Shown: positions 6,404 to 12,483 of the stretch, piece by piece
Layout: each line of letters opens with the position of its first letter
Numbering within the stretch: position 1 is the stretch's first letter
Assembly: GCA_030619585.1 (NCBI GenBank)
Contig: JAUXBD010000005.1
Coordinates: 1-12,483, forward strand
DNA: 12,483 bases
DNA from: Desulfobacteraceae bacterium
Lineage (GTDB): Bacteria > Desulfobacterota > Desulfobacteria > Desulfobacterales > SURF-7
Direction: 5' to 3'
The notes under the pieces: model-generated
What the model was told of the DNA's origin: nothing
The model's database searches: none
What the model saw: only the letters and a program-made list of their open reading frames with translations
Program-made: the position numbers and the translations under genes

Positions 6404-7885
6404 ATGAAACAAACACGCTATTTAATTATCAGTTTATTTGCAGGCATAATGCTGTGCATTTTTGCATCAAATGCCGGCGCTACTTTTGCACCAAAAGAGA
6501 TTACCCCGGAATCTGCGGAATGTATCAAGTGCCACAAAGTTGAAACCCCTGCTATTTATCAGCAGTGGGGCGCAAGCAAGCACCAGCAGGCGAATATAGG
6601 CTGCTATGAATGCCATGTTGCTAAACAAACTGATAATGACGGTTTTCAGCATGATGTGAGGCTAAAAGATGGAACAACCCAAAAGGGTAAACTTATTGCC
6701 ACTATTGTAAGCCCTCGTGATTGTGCCCAGTGTCATGAGAAGGAGGTTGAAGAGTTTGCCGAGTCTCACCATGCGTATGCCGGAAACATCATGGGATCTT
6801 TGGACAACATTCTGGCAGAAGTCGTTGAGGGGAATAGCGGATTTGTTACAGCAGGTTTTCCCGAAGGTGTGTCGGCGGCTGCGGTAAACGGCTGCTGGCA
6901 GTGCCACGGAAGTATCGTAAAAGTACTCCCGTCCGGCAAGCTGGACCCGGCAACATGGCCAAATACAGGTATAGGCCGTATTAATCCTGATGGCACCAAA
7001 GGTTCATGCAGTGCCTGTCATTCCAGGCATATCCTTTCCGTAAAACAGGCCCGAAATCCGGAAAACTGCGGCAAATGCCACATGGGGCCGGACCATCCAC
7101 AGATAGAAATCTATGAGGAATCAAAACACGGCATTGCCTTCCATGCACAAAAGGATAAGATGAACCTTGATAATCCAAAGTGGATAGTTAACGAAGATTA
7201 CAATGCAGCGCCAACATGTGCTACCTGCCATATTTCAGCAACGCCAAACCAGCCGGTTAGCCATGATGTCGGGATGAGGATCTCCTGGAACAACAGGCCG
7301 GCGATGTCTGTGCGTCCTGAAGTGTCTGATGCAAAGATGGGCTTAGCCGGCGCTAAAGTGAACTGGGAGACCAGACGGAAAAACATGCACGATGTTTGTA
7401 TGAACTGTCACAACAAGTCCTTTGTATTGTCGTTCTACCAACAATACGATGGTCTGATAGATCTTTACCATGATAAGTACGCAAGTCCCGGCATAGAGCT
7501 CATGGAAATTTCGGCGCCTTTGAGAAAATCTGTGAAATTTTCCAACCCGATAGATTTTACCTGGTTTGAGCTATGGCACCATGAAGGCCGACGTGCCCGT
7601 CATGCTGCTTCAATGATGGGCCCTGACTGGACACACTGGCATGGAACCTATTATCTTGCCAAAAACTGGTATTCTAAATTTATTCCTGAACTTGAAGAGC
7701 TGATTGAAAAAGGCAAAAAATCAGGTGATAAAGTTAAGACCGATGCGGCAAAGGCAACTGAAAAACGCCTCCATGAGATTTTAAATGACAAGAATCACAG
7801 ATGGTATCTTGGCAAGATGGATCCTAAAGAAAAAGAAAATCGTAAAAAACGTCAAGCCGAGTTTAAGGCCCGTTACACAAAGTAG
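6404..7885 (+). CDS. Octaheme cytochrome c, hydroxylamine oxidoreductase (HAO) family
   Basis: 493 residues with a Sec signal peptide (cleavage after about A26) and eight CXXCH sites at C40, C67, C107, C164, C202, C222, C272 and C332. The fourth, CWQCHG, is at the position of the P460-type catalytic heme. Family blocks present: CHMGPDHPQIEIYEESKHG (225-243), SHDVGMRISW (286-295), a CMNCHNKSFVLSFYQQYD stretch (332-349) and HHEGRRARHAASMMGPDWTHWHG (392-414). In ammonia oxidisers a tyrosine of the neighbouring subunit cross-links the active heme; the place where I expect it is W409 here, as in reductive HAO relatives. No C-terminal membrane helix is visible; the tail is lysine-rich. Likely a periplasmic enzyme acting on nitrite, hydroxylamine or NO, fed by the three upstream gene products. 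GGAGG precedes ATG 6404. Family call is firm; substrate and direction are inferred. Confidence 0.9.
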   Translation: MKQTRYLIISLFAGIMLCIFASNAGATFAPKEITPESAECIKCHKVETPAIYQQWGASKHQQANIGCYECHVAKQTDNDGFQHDVRLKDGTTQKGKLIATIVSPRDCAQCHEKEVEEFAESHHAYAGNIMGSLDNILAEVVEGNSGFVTAGFPEGVSAAAVNGCWQCHGSIVKVLPSGKLDPATWPNTGIGRINPDGTKGSCSACHSRHILSVKQARNPENCGKCHMGPDHPQIEIYEESKHGIAFHAQKDKMNLDNPKWIVNEDYNAAPTCATCHISATPNQPVSHDVGMRISWNNRPAMSVRPEVSDAKMGLAGAKVNWETRRKNMHDVCMNCHNKSFVLSFYQQYDGLIDLYHDKYASPGIELMEISAPLRKSVKFSNPIDFTWFELWHHEGRRARHAASMMGPDWTHWHGTYYLAKNWYSKFIPELEELIEKGKKSGDKVKTDAAKATEKRLHEILNDKNHRWYLGKMDPKEKENRKKRQAEFKARYTK

Positions 7886-7934
7886 TATTTAGTCCGCAAT
7901 CCACATTCCAAAATCGAAAGTACAGGGGTTGCTG

Positions 7935-8531
7935 ATGGAAGATTTTGAAACATTACTTGAAGGATCAGCCAAAGAGCACGGGCATATGTGCCCGGGCCAG
8001 GTAATCGGCGTTCGCATGGCAATGCTGGGGCTTAAACTGATCGGGTTAAAGGATTCAAAAAATCCTGATCAGATAAAAAAGATTGTCGTATATGTGGAGA
8101 TCGACAGGTGTGCCACCGATGCTATCTCATATGTCACAGGAGTAAAATTAGGGCGCAGATCACTTAAATTTATGGATTACGGAATCAATGCCGCAACTTT
8201 TGTCAACCTTGAGACTGGTCGGGCATTCAGGATAGTTTCCACGGAAACAGCGAGAGATCTTGCAGCACAATACGCGCCGGATATCACGGACAAGGCTCGT
8301 CAGCAGCTTGAGGCGTACAAGGTAATGTCTCTTGAAGAGCTTTTTGAAGTCAGGGAGGTTCGGGTGGACGTTACAGCAGGTGATATGCCGGGGCCTTCGA
8401 GATTCAAGGCAACCTGTCAAAAGTGCGGTATTGTGGTCAGGGATAAAAAAGAGGTTTGCATAAACGATCAAATACTTTGCAAGGTGTGCGGCATAGGCGG
8501 ATACTATAGTGAATTGAAGTGTGAAGTTTGA
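7935..8531 (+). CDS. FmdE-family protein with C-terminal zinc-ribbon
   Basis: 198 residues from ATG 7935, which has AGGGG six bases upstream; a longer frame from TTG 7929 lacks support. The N-terminal domain carries the FmdE hallmark HGHMCPG (15-21) and a second conserved cysteine in EIDRCATDAI. The C-terminal CxxC-x(11-14)-CxxC pattern (CQKCG ... CKVCG) is a small zinc-finger/rubredoxin-like knuckle. The name comes from a formylmethanofuran dehydrogenase subunit, but most bacterial members are not part of that enzyme and their job is unclear; metal or molybdenum/tungsten-cofactor handling is often suggested by neighbours. Here it is 49 bp after the HAO gene on the same strand and faces a mobBA operon across 39 bp. 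The 3' end lies inside a heptamer repeat. Confidence 0.85.
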   Translation: MEDFETLLEGSAKEHGHMCPGQVIGVRMAMLGLKLIGLKDSKNPDQIKKIVVYVEIDRCATDAISYVTGVKLGRRSLKFMDYGINAATFVNLETGRAFRIVSTETARDLAAQYAPDITDKARQQLEAYKVMSLEELFEVREVRVDVTAGDMPGPSRFKATCQKCGIVVRDKKEVCINDQILCKVCGIGGYYSELKCEV

Positions 8532-8551
8532 AGTGTAAAGTGCCTAAAGTT
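8515..8551. repeat. Tandem heptamer repeat TGAAGTG-like
   Basis: Five heptamers: TGAAGTG (8515-8521), TGAAGTT (8522-8528), TGAAGTG (8529-8535), TAAAGTG (8536-8542), then two extra bases and TAAAGTT (8545-8551). It covers the last codons and stop of the FmdE-like gene and reaches towards the convergent mobA end. No terminator with a T-run was found between the two genes. Confidence 0.65.
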
Positions 8552-8570
8552 AATGTGTCGCTTCGCTCCG

Positions 8571-9152
8571 TCATTTAGAATTCTTCTGCATCTGAGCAAA
8601 ACATTCAAGGTCGGATTGTGTGTTTATGTTTATGGAATTTTCCCAGTCATCCGGGTAGTCCATTGAAACAGTTTCAATCTCTTCAAACAGTTGCCAGATG
8701 GCGTTTTGAGGCTTTATAATGACCCGGTCAACGATTTTTCCGGCTGATGTATGGTAAAGGGCCGGCATGGGCTCCCAGAGCTTTCCCTTGCATGCAACAG
8801 CCTGCGCTCTACCTGTGCACCCTGAAAGTAGCGTTTGGAGCCATTTTGGTTTTATCCCCAGATGATCGCATGATGACAGAAAAAGCCATCTGTCGTCATT
8901 GAGGTCTGAAACAGCTGCCTGGAGTCCTCCTATGGGGCCAAGCCCCTTTGTCTTATCACTGATTGTTCTAAATCCAAGGTCATTATATTTCCCCTTTTGG
9001 TCAGCAACAACTGTGATGCTTTTTGCAACCGGCTTAAATGCCCTTGCAATATGCAAAAGTATTGGGGTGTCTTTATATAACACACGTGCTTTGTCTTTTC
9101 CAAAACGGGAGCTTTTGCCTCCTGACAGTATATAAACAGGAACTTTTCCCAT
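8571..9152 (-). CDS. mobA: Molybdenum cofactor guanylyltransferase
   Basis: 193 residues, the usual MobA length. The nucleotide-binding loop LSGGKSSRFGKDKA (9-22) fits the LxGGxSxRMGxDK consensus. Further blocks are GLGPIGGLQAA (70-80), SCDHLGI (94-100; most MobA have CDMP here), WEPMPALYH (126-134) and the C-terminal NINTQSDLE (175-183). The enzyme transfers GMP from GTP to molybdopterin-Mo to give Mo-MGD, needed by DMSO-reductase-family enzymes such as formate dehydrogenases, in the cytoplasm. It lies 22 bp after mobB in the same direction, with only a weak ribosome-binding site, so it is probably expressed as the last gene of the HTH-mobB-mobA operon. Confidence 0.9.
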   Translation of the reverse strand: MGKVPVYILSGGKSSRFGKDKARVLYKDTPILLHIARAFKPVAKSITVVADQKGKYNDLGFRTISDKTKGLGPIGGLQAAVSDLNDDRWLFLSSCDHLGIKPKWLQTLLSGCTGRAQAVACKGKLWEPMPALYHTSAGKIVDRVIIKPQNAIWQLFEEIETVSMDYPDDWENSININTQSDLECFAQMQKNSK

Positions 9153-9174
9153 TGTAAGCTCAACTTGTTTTCAA

Positions 9175-9666
9175 TTAAATGCTGTCTGCAAGTCGGCAGA
9201 TATTGTCGGCCAGATTTGAGATATCACTTCTGGGCCATACCGGCTGGTCAGTCTCTATCTTGTCATCGGTTACAACAGCCACAATATCGTCTCTCTCAAG
9301 TACCAGGGGATCCGTTCCCAGCTCTTTGCGCCATACTTCCACTTTTTTGCCGGGGCCGCTAATATATCCCTCAATAAGCACCAGGTCGGTTTTTTCGAAA
9401 AGTGGTGCAATGTGGTTAAACGGGTTCTCTTCGGGCTGTCGTGTCATATATACTGCCAGCTGGTCTTTTGTGGCAACAGCAGCAGGATAGCCTCCGGCCT
9501 CCCTGTGAAGAAATGAATCTTTGCCTGGTTTGTCCAGTTCATGAACGTGGCTGCTATGCTTTAAAGTTCCTACGTTAAGGCCCCTGGCCTTGAGCTCTTT
9601 TAATAAATCGATTATCAGTGTGGTTTTGCCGTTGTTCTGACGCCCTACAATATGAATCAGTTTCAT
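9175..9666 (-). CDS. mobB: Molybdopterin-guanine dinucleotide biosynthesis adaptor MobB
   Basis: 163 residues, a P-loop GTPase of typical MobB size. Walker A is GRQNNGKTT (8-16). The family block DKPGKDSFLHREAGG (45-59) and the LIEGY motif (97-101) are both present, as is the VVTDD stretch near 131-135. MobB binds GTP and assists MobA, improving loading of the guanine nucleotide on the cofactor, though it is not essential in the bacteria where it was tested. AAGGGA precedes ATG 9666. It is 27 bp downstream of the HTH/two-CW gene and 22 bp upstream of mobA, all leftward, so the three form an operon. Confidence 0.9.
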   Translation of the reverse strand: MKLIHIVGRQNNGKTTLIIDLLKELKARGLNVGTLKHSSHVHELDKPGKDSFLHREAGGYPAAVATKDQLAVYMTRQPEENPFNHIAPLFEKTDLVLIEGYISGPGKKVEVWRKELGTDPLVLERDDIVAVVTDDKIETDQPVWPRSDISNLADNICRLADSI

Positions 9667-9693
9667 TTGTCCCTTCTATTATTTTTTTAAAAG

Positions 9694-10071
9694 TTAACTT
9701 AAAATATAACTGAATACGTCGCATTTTCTACACAGTCTCATTTTTTCATGCCAGTTTTTCTGTACGTCTCCCTGGCAAAGAGTCCCGCTGATAAACCAGC
9801 AGACATGTCCAGCATGGAACTCCCATGCAGGACATTTTTCTCTGGTTTTCATGGGGCACTTCTTAATAGTCCAGCATGGCCTATTCTTTTTTGTTGGTTC
9901 CTTTTTTAATGAAACAAGAAATAATGCCTGCCTTTCCACATAAACAGGAACATTCCTCCACCCCTGTTCAAAGCTTTTAACGGCTCTCAGAGACGTGCCA
10001 AGAAGTTGAGACATCTCCTTTTGAGTTTTTTCCAGATATTTCCTGATACTGACAAATTCTTTTTTTTCCAT
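9694..10071 (-). CDS. HTH regulator with seven-cysteine 'two-CW' domain
   Basis: 125 residues. Residues about 8-55 are a helix-turn-helix of the XRE/Cro type (KYLEKTQKEMSQLLGTSLRAVKSFEQGWRNVP). The second half holds seven cysteines, C66, C72, C80, C91, C99, C114 and C117, with two CW pairs (C66-W67, C91-W92) and a final CxxC. This pattern is known from deltaproteobacterial signalling proteins as a two-CW domain; it most likely binds metal or an Fe-S cluster, but the ligand is not established. As the first gene before mobB and mobA, it may control cofactor synthesis in response to metal, redox or molybdenum/tungsten state. The ribosome-binding site before ATG 10071 is weak. The HTH and domain pattern are seen; the sensing role is inferred. 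Confidence 0.75.
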   Translation of the reverse strand: MEKKEFVSIRKYLEKTQKEMSQLLGTSLRAVKSFEQGWRNVPVYVERQALFLVSLKKEPTKKNRPCWTIKKCPMKTREKCPAWEFHAGHVCWFISGTLCQGDVQKNWHEKMRLCRKCDVFSYILS

Positions 10072-10178
10072 TGGAAACCTGGCCTTTTCCGCATTGCGGG
10101 AATCAGAGTTAATTGGTTATGCCTGCTAAAAAAGTTTGAAGTTCCTATTTATTCCGTAAGGAATTGTTTTAAAAGATT
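10072..10178. other. Leader/promoter region of the HTH-mobBA operon
   Basis: No gene. Two small inverted repeats are visible: CCGCA-T-TGCGG (10089-10099), about 18 bp upstream of the HTH start codon and a possible autoregulatory operator or leader hairpin, and ATTCC-GTAA-GGAAT (10151-10164). No molybdenum-cofactor riboswitch consensus was recognised; that RNA would be longer than this leader. No clear -35/-10 pair stands out. Confidence 0.35.
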
Positions 10179-10293
10179 AACGTCGAACATTCAACGTTGA
10201 ACATCGAATAATGTATTCTATCATATATAAAAAGACCAAGCGAAGCTTGTTCCACATTCGAAATTCGATGTTGGACGTTGGATGTTCAATGTT
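10179..10293. repeat. Long imperfect inverted repeat of a dispersed intergenic type
   Basis: Arms 10187-10209 and 10263-10285 (23 bp each) pair with three mismatches, and pairing extends outward imperfectly to about 10179 and 10293. The left arm contains the perfect 12-bp palindrome TTCAACGTTGAA (10190-10201). The loop holds a second hairpin, CAAGC-GAA-GCTTG (10237-10249). Sequences of the GAACATTCAACGTTGAAC kind recur between genes in many Desulfobacterales genomes, to my knowledge; copy number here cannot be checked from one window. It could act as a bidirectional transcription or mRNA-end structure or be a remnant of a small non-autonomous element. Confidence 0.6.
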
Positions 10294-10498
10294 CTTTTGT
10301 TCCCAGTAAGCTTGCCACAAAAGCGGGAGACCTATGGATTCGAATTTTTCTCTCTCCTCTATGCCCCCTTAACGCTGTATAATATGGAATTATTCTTTTG
10401 AATTTGCAAGGGGAAAACTGGTTGGCGGGCTCACTTTGTGATACCATAAATGCCGGATATGGCCACAAGTTCTCTTAAATAAATACGTTTATATATAG
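10294..10498. other. Intergenic, no gene recognised
   Basis: About 200 bp without a supported gene. A leftward open frame (10468-10286) has no family resemblance and runs into the inverted repeat, so I treat it as chance or decayed sequence. Only small palindromes were noticed (ATTCGAAT near 10338; ATTC-TTTT-GAAT near 10393). No S-box or other sulfur-related riboswitch consensus was seen before the Rrf2 operon. Confidence 0.3.
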
Positions 10499-10519
10499 TT
10501 GACCTAAAAGGTAGACTAA
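10499..10519 (+). promoter_or_regulatory. Candidate upstream operator/promoter element of the Rrf2 operon
   Basis: TTGACC (10499-10504) overlaps a palindrome ACCT-AAA-AGGT (10502-10512), directly followed by GACTAAT (10514-10520), a heptamer that recurs at 10612-10618 just before the Rrf2 ribosome-binding site. It may be a distal operator or a second start region. Weak evidence. Confidence 0.25.
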
Positions 10520-10576
10520 TAATATATGCTTTTTGCATTTGAAATTTCATATTTAATAGTTGTTTGATAAAAAGTA

Positions 10577-10604
10577 TTGACATACTAAAAAGATAGTTTA
10601 TACT
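10577..10604 (+). promoter_or_regulatory. Sigma70 promoter of the Rrf2-PLP operon with internal inverted repeat
   Basis: TTGACA (10577-10582) and TATACT (10599-10604) with a 16-bp spacer form a near-consensus promoter, 34 bp upstream of the Rrf2 start codon. The spacer contains ACTA-AAAAGA-TAGT (10584-10597), an inverted repeat where an Rrf2-type dimer could sit and block RNA polymerase. Promoter boxes are seen; autorepression is inferred from the usual behaviour of Rrf2 regulators. Confidence 0.6.
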
Positions 10605-10637
10605 TACGGTCGACTAATTGGAGGGGCTGCAAAGTAT

Positions 10638-11093
10638 ATGAAAGTTTCTCAAAAATGTAGGTATGCTCTGGCCGTTATTTTGGATCTATCGAATTATTAT
10701 ATGCATGGTCTTGTTCATATCAGTGATCTTGCCCAACGGAGAAATATCCCTCAGAAATATCTCTCCCAGGTTCTGCTTGAGTTAAAAAAGGGAGATCTGG
10801 TACAAAGCAAGAAAGGCCCTAATGGAGGCTACTCACTGGTAAGGCCGCCGGACCGGATCATGGTGGGAGATGTGATCAGGCTTGCAGACCGATCCTGGCT
10901 TTCAACGGATGGTATTAATAATAAAGAAATATCGGGAAAAGATAAGGCCCCCCGGGATGGATTTTTTGGAGTTCTTTATCAAGTTGAAGATGCCGTTTGC
11001 AGTGTTATTAACAATATAAGTTTCGCAGAGATTCAGAAAAGGGAAACAGCATTATTGTCAATGGAAAATTCCGGAGATATGTATTATATTTGA
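10638..11093 (+). CDS. Rrf2-family transcriptional regulator
   Basis: 151 residues. The N-terminal winged helix is typical: MKVSQKCRYALAVILDL (1-17), IPQKYLSQVLLELKKGDLVQSKKGPNGGY (37-65) and the dimer helix region that follows. Iron-sulfur Rrf2 proteins (IscR, NsrR, RsrR) carry a cysteine group near residues 90-105; here that stretch (about 86-110) has none, and the only cysteines are C7 and C121. It is therefore more like the CymR group, which answers to sulfur/cysteine metabolism through a protein partner rather than a cluster. The next gene, 49 bp away, is a Cys/Met PLP enzyme, which fits. GGAGGGG lies 11 bases before the ATG. Its own promoter contains candidate operator repeats. Confidence 0.88.
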   Translation: MKVSQKCRYALAVILDLSNYYMHGLVHISDLAQRRNIPQKYLSQVLLELKKGDLVQSKKGPNGGYSLVRPPDRIMVGDVIRLADRSWLSTDGINNKEISGKDKAPRDGFFGVLYQVEDAVCSVINNISFAEIQKRETALLSMENSGDMYYI

Positions 11094-11142
11094 TCAATAT
11101 AATTGTACCCATTAATTGGAACAGCCATATAGGAGGAAAAAT

Positions 11143-12378
11143 GTGAAAAAGCTTGGGTTTGATACAATGGCAATTCATGGTGATGTGCCTAAAAAAGATG
11201 TACACAATGCAATAAAATATCCTATCTATGCTGGTACAGCTTTCAGCTTTGAGTCTGCAGAAGCTATAGAAAATGCTTTTTCTTATAAAGTGCCGGCACA
11301 TACATACAGCCGGGTGACCAACCCCACGGTGGAGGTTTTTGAACGGAAAATGACTCTACTGGAGCAAGGCAGTGGCGCTGTGGCCTTTGCGTCGGGAATG
11401 GCTGCAATCACCAGTACATTATTAAACCTGGTAAAACAGGGTGATAATATAGTTGCTTCAAACGCCCTGTTTGGGAACACCGTTTCCCTGCTAAAAAATA
11501 CCCTGAAAAATTTAGGGCTGGATACACGGTTTGTGGATATTTGTGATCCGGACGCTATCGAGAGTGCCATTGATGAAAATACCCGGGCGGTATTTTTCGA
11601 AACCATAGCAAACCCAAAGATGAGCGTGCCGGATATTGCAAAGATAGTTGATATATCCCATAAAAGAAAAGTAGCTGTTGTTGTTGACAGCACCCTGACC
11701 ACTCCATGCCTGCTTAAGGGAAAAGAGATCGGAGCGGATGTGGTGGTGCACTCTTCTACAAAGTTCATCTCCGGAGGTGGCACAGGCATTGGCGGTGTAG
11801 TTGTGGATCTGGGAAATTTTGATTGGTCTGACTACGCCTCCCTTGAAAAGCATAAAGATCTTGGACAGTTGGCTTTTTTAACACGTCTAAGAAAGGAGAT
11901 ACACAGGAATATGGGAGCTTGCATGGCTCCGCAACTTGCCTACATGTACAGCCTGGGTCTGGAAACACTATCCTTGCGTGTGGAAAAGGCTTGTGAGAAT
12001 ACTTTAAATGTCGCAAGGTATTTGAGGGACAATAAAAAGGTAGAAGATGTAAACTACCCGGGGTTGAGTTCATCTGTTTTTCATGAGCTGGCAAAAAAGC
12101 AGTTTGGCAACAGATTCGGAAGTGTACTGGTATTTAAACTTGCTGATAAAGAAACCTGCTTTAGATTTTTAAACCATCTGAAAATAATCAAGAGGGCCAC
12201 TAACCTTGGGGACAACACCTCTCTTATTATTCATCCGGCTTCCACTATTTTCCGTGAGTTCGTTCCGGAAAAAAGAGAGATTATGGGGGCGGGAGAGGGA
12301 GTGGTTCGCCTTTCGGTTGGGATTGAAAATGTTGAAGATCTGACCGGTGATATTCAGCAGGCGTTGGACAAAATATAG
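11143..12378 (+). CDS. Cys/Met metabolism PLP-dependent enzyme (O-acetylhomoserine sulfhydrylase / methionine gamma-lyase type)
   Basis: 411 residues from GTG 11143, which has AGGAGG six bases upstream; a longer frame from TTG 11116 would begin inside the leader. Fold-type I, gamma family: YSRVTNPT (55-62) binds the phosphate of the neighbouring subunit, ASGMAA (83-88) lies at the cofactor, D182 in VVDSTLTTP pairs with the pyridine nitrogen, and K207 in HSSTKFISGG is the Schiff-base lysine. The C-terminal NLGDNTSLIIHPAST and VRLSVGIENVEDL (354-400) point to the sulfhydrylase/gamma-lyase branch. The usual active-site Tyr of the YGGT motif is Phe110 here (LFGNT), as in some O-succinylhomoserine sulfhydrylases. 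Exact reaction (sulfide addition or Met/Cys breakdown) cannot be settled. Probably controlled by the adjacent Rrf2 protein. Confidence 0.88.
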   Translation: MKKLGFDTMAIHGDVPKKDVHNAIKYPIYAGTAFSFESAEAIENAFSYKVPAHTYSRVTNPTVEVFERKMTLLEQGSGAVAFASGMAAITSTLLNLVKQGDNIVASNALFGNTVSLLKNTLKNLGLDTRFVDICDPDAIESAIDENTRAVFFETIANPKMSVPDIAKIVDISHKRKVAVVVDSTLTTPCLLKGKEIGADVVVHSSTKFISGGGTGIGGVVVDLGNFDWSDYASLEKHKDLGQLAFLTRLRKEIHRNMGACMAPQLAYMYSLGLETLSLRVEKACENTLNVARYLRDNKKVEDVNYPGLSSSVFHELAKKQFGNRFGSVLVFKLADKETCFRFLNHLKIIKRATNLGDNTSLIIHPASTIFREFVPEKREIMGAGEGVVRLSVGIENVEDLTGDIQQALDKI

Positions 12379-12431
12379 GGGGACGAAATATAGTAAGACG
12401 AGTAACTTCACAAAAAGTAGGGGGGAATATA

Positions 12432-12483
12432 CTGAACCCGGACCGCCCACTGATAATAAAATTGAAAATATCTGAAACTCGCA
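12432..12483 (+). CDS. Possible start of a further gene (partial, uncertain)
   Basis: After the PLP gene an open frame runs to the window edge. A G-rich run (AGGGGGG, 12419-12425) lies six bases before a CTG codon at 12432, giving LNPDRPLIIKLKISETR; an in-frame TTG at 12462 is the alternative. No family is recognisable in 17 residues and CTG starts are rare, so this may be untranslated sequence. No hairpin-plus-T terminator was seen after 12378, which leaves room for operon continuation. Confidence 0.2.
   Translation, partial: MNPDRPLIIKLKISETR

Noticed and set aside
7886..7934. Terminator between the HAO-like and FmdE-like genes
   Set aside because: No stable hairpin with a T-run could be found in the 49-bp gap, so readthrough is likely.
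10286..10468. Leftward 60-residue open frame
   Set aside because: It runs into the inverted repeat, shows no family motif and has no convincing ribosome-binding site.
10294..10637. SAM or other sulfur-related riboswitch before the Rrf2-PLP operon
   Set aside because: The conserved core sequences and helices of known SAM riboswitches were not found, and the promoter at 10577-10604 leaves only a short leader.
10638..11093. Assignment of the Rrf2 protein as IscR or NsrR
   Set aside because: The three-cysteine cluster site is missing; only C7 and C121 are present.

Overview
The window looks like part of a chromosome from an anaerobic Desulfobacterota (deltaproteobacterial) bacterium, most likely a sulfate reducer of the Desulfobacterales type. 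This is inferred from the gene families: a multiheme cytochrome c / NrfC / NrfD respiratory module, an FmdE-like protein, a MobB/MobA pair with a 'two-CW' regulator, an Rrf2 regulator beside a Cys/Met PLP enzyme, and dispersed short repeats of the GAACATTCAACGTTGAAC kind. No rRNA, tRNA, CRISPR array or complete insertion sequence was seen.

Layout. Positions 1-171 (minus) hold the start of a PilZ-domain gene that runs off the window; its leader can form two interleaved perfect stems next to the ribosome-binding site. Positions 440-541 (plus) look like the first ~33 residues of an RND/MMPL-type exporter, cut off just before the end of a secreted FG-GAP/VCBS-repeat protein gene (554-2170, minus). 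Upstream on the same strand are a SAM-dependent methyltransferase (2217-2774) and an OmpR/PhoB-type winged-helix protein (2794-3108) that lacks a receiver domain and whose wing is lost by a frameshift in a six-base homopolymer.

The 327-bp divergent region 3109-3435 is the most striking non-coding stretch. It holds six TGTAA-like units phased at 11/10/11/10/11 bp (10.5 bp on average), followed by a candidate sigma70-type promoter driving a rightward respiratory operon (3436-7885): membrane-anchored tetraheme cytochrome c, Tat-exported protein with four [4Fe-4S] clusters, ten-helix NrfD-like quinone-reacting subunit, and a secreted octaheme cytochrome of the hydroxylamine oxidoreductase (HAO) family. 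Together they could carry electrons between the quinone pool and an HAO-type active site in the periplasm, probably for reduction of nitrite, hydroxylamine or nitric oxide. Direction and substrate are inference. An FmdE-like gene (7935-8531) follows.

Convergent to it is a leftward operon (10071 to 8571): a HTH protein with a seven-cysteine two-CW domain, MobB, then MobA, for making the guanine dinucleotide form of the molybdenum/tungsten cofactor. A gene-poor stretch (10072-10637) carries a long imperfect hairpin belonging to a dispersed repeat type and a strong promoter. The right end is a two-gene rightward operon: an Rrf2-family regulator without the Fe-S cysteines (10638-11093) and a gamma-family Cys/Met PLP enzyme (11143-12378), suggesting sulfur amino acid control. 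The last 105 bp may contain the start of another gene.
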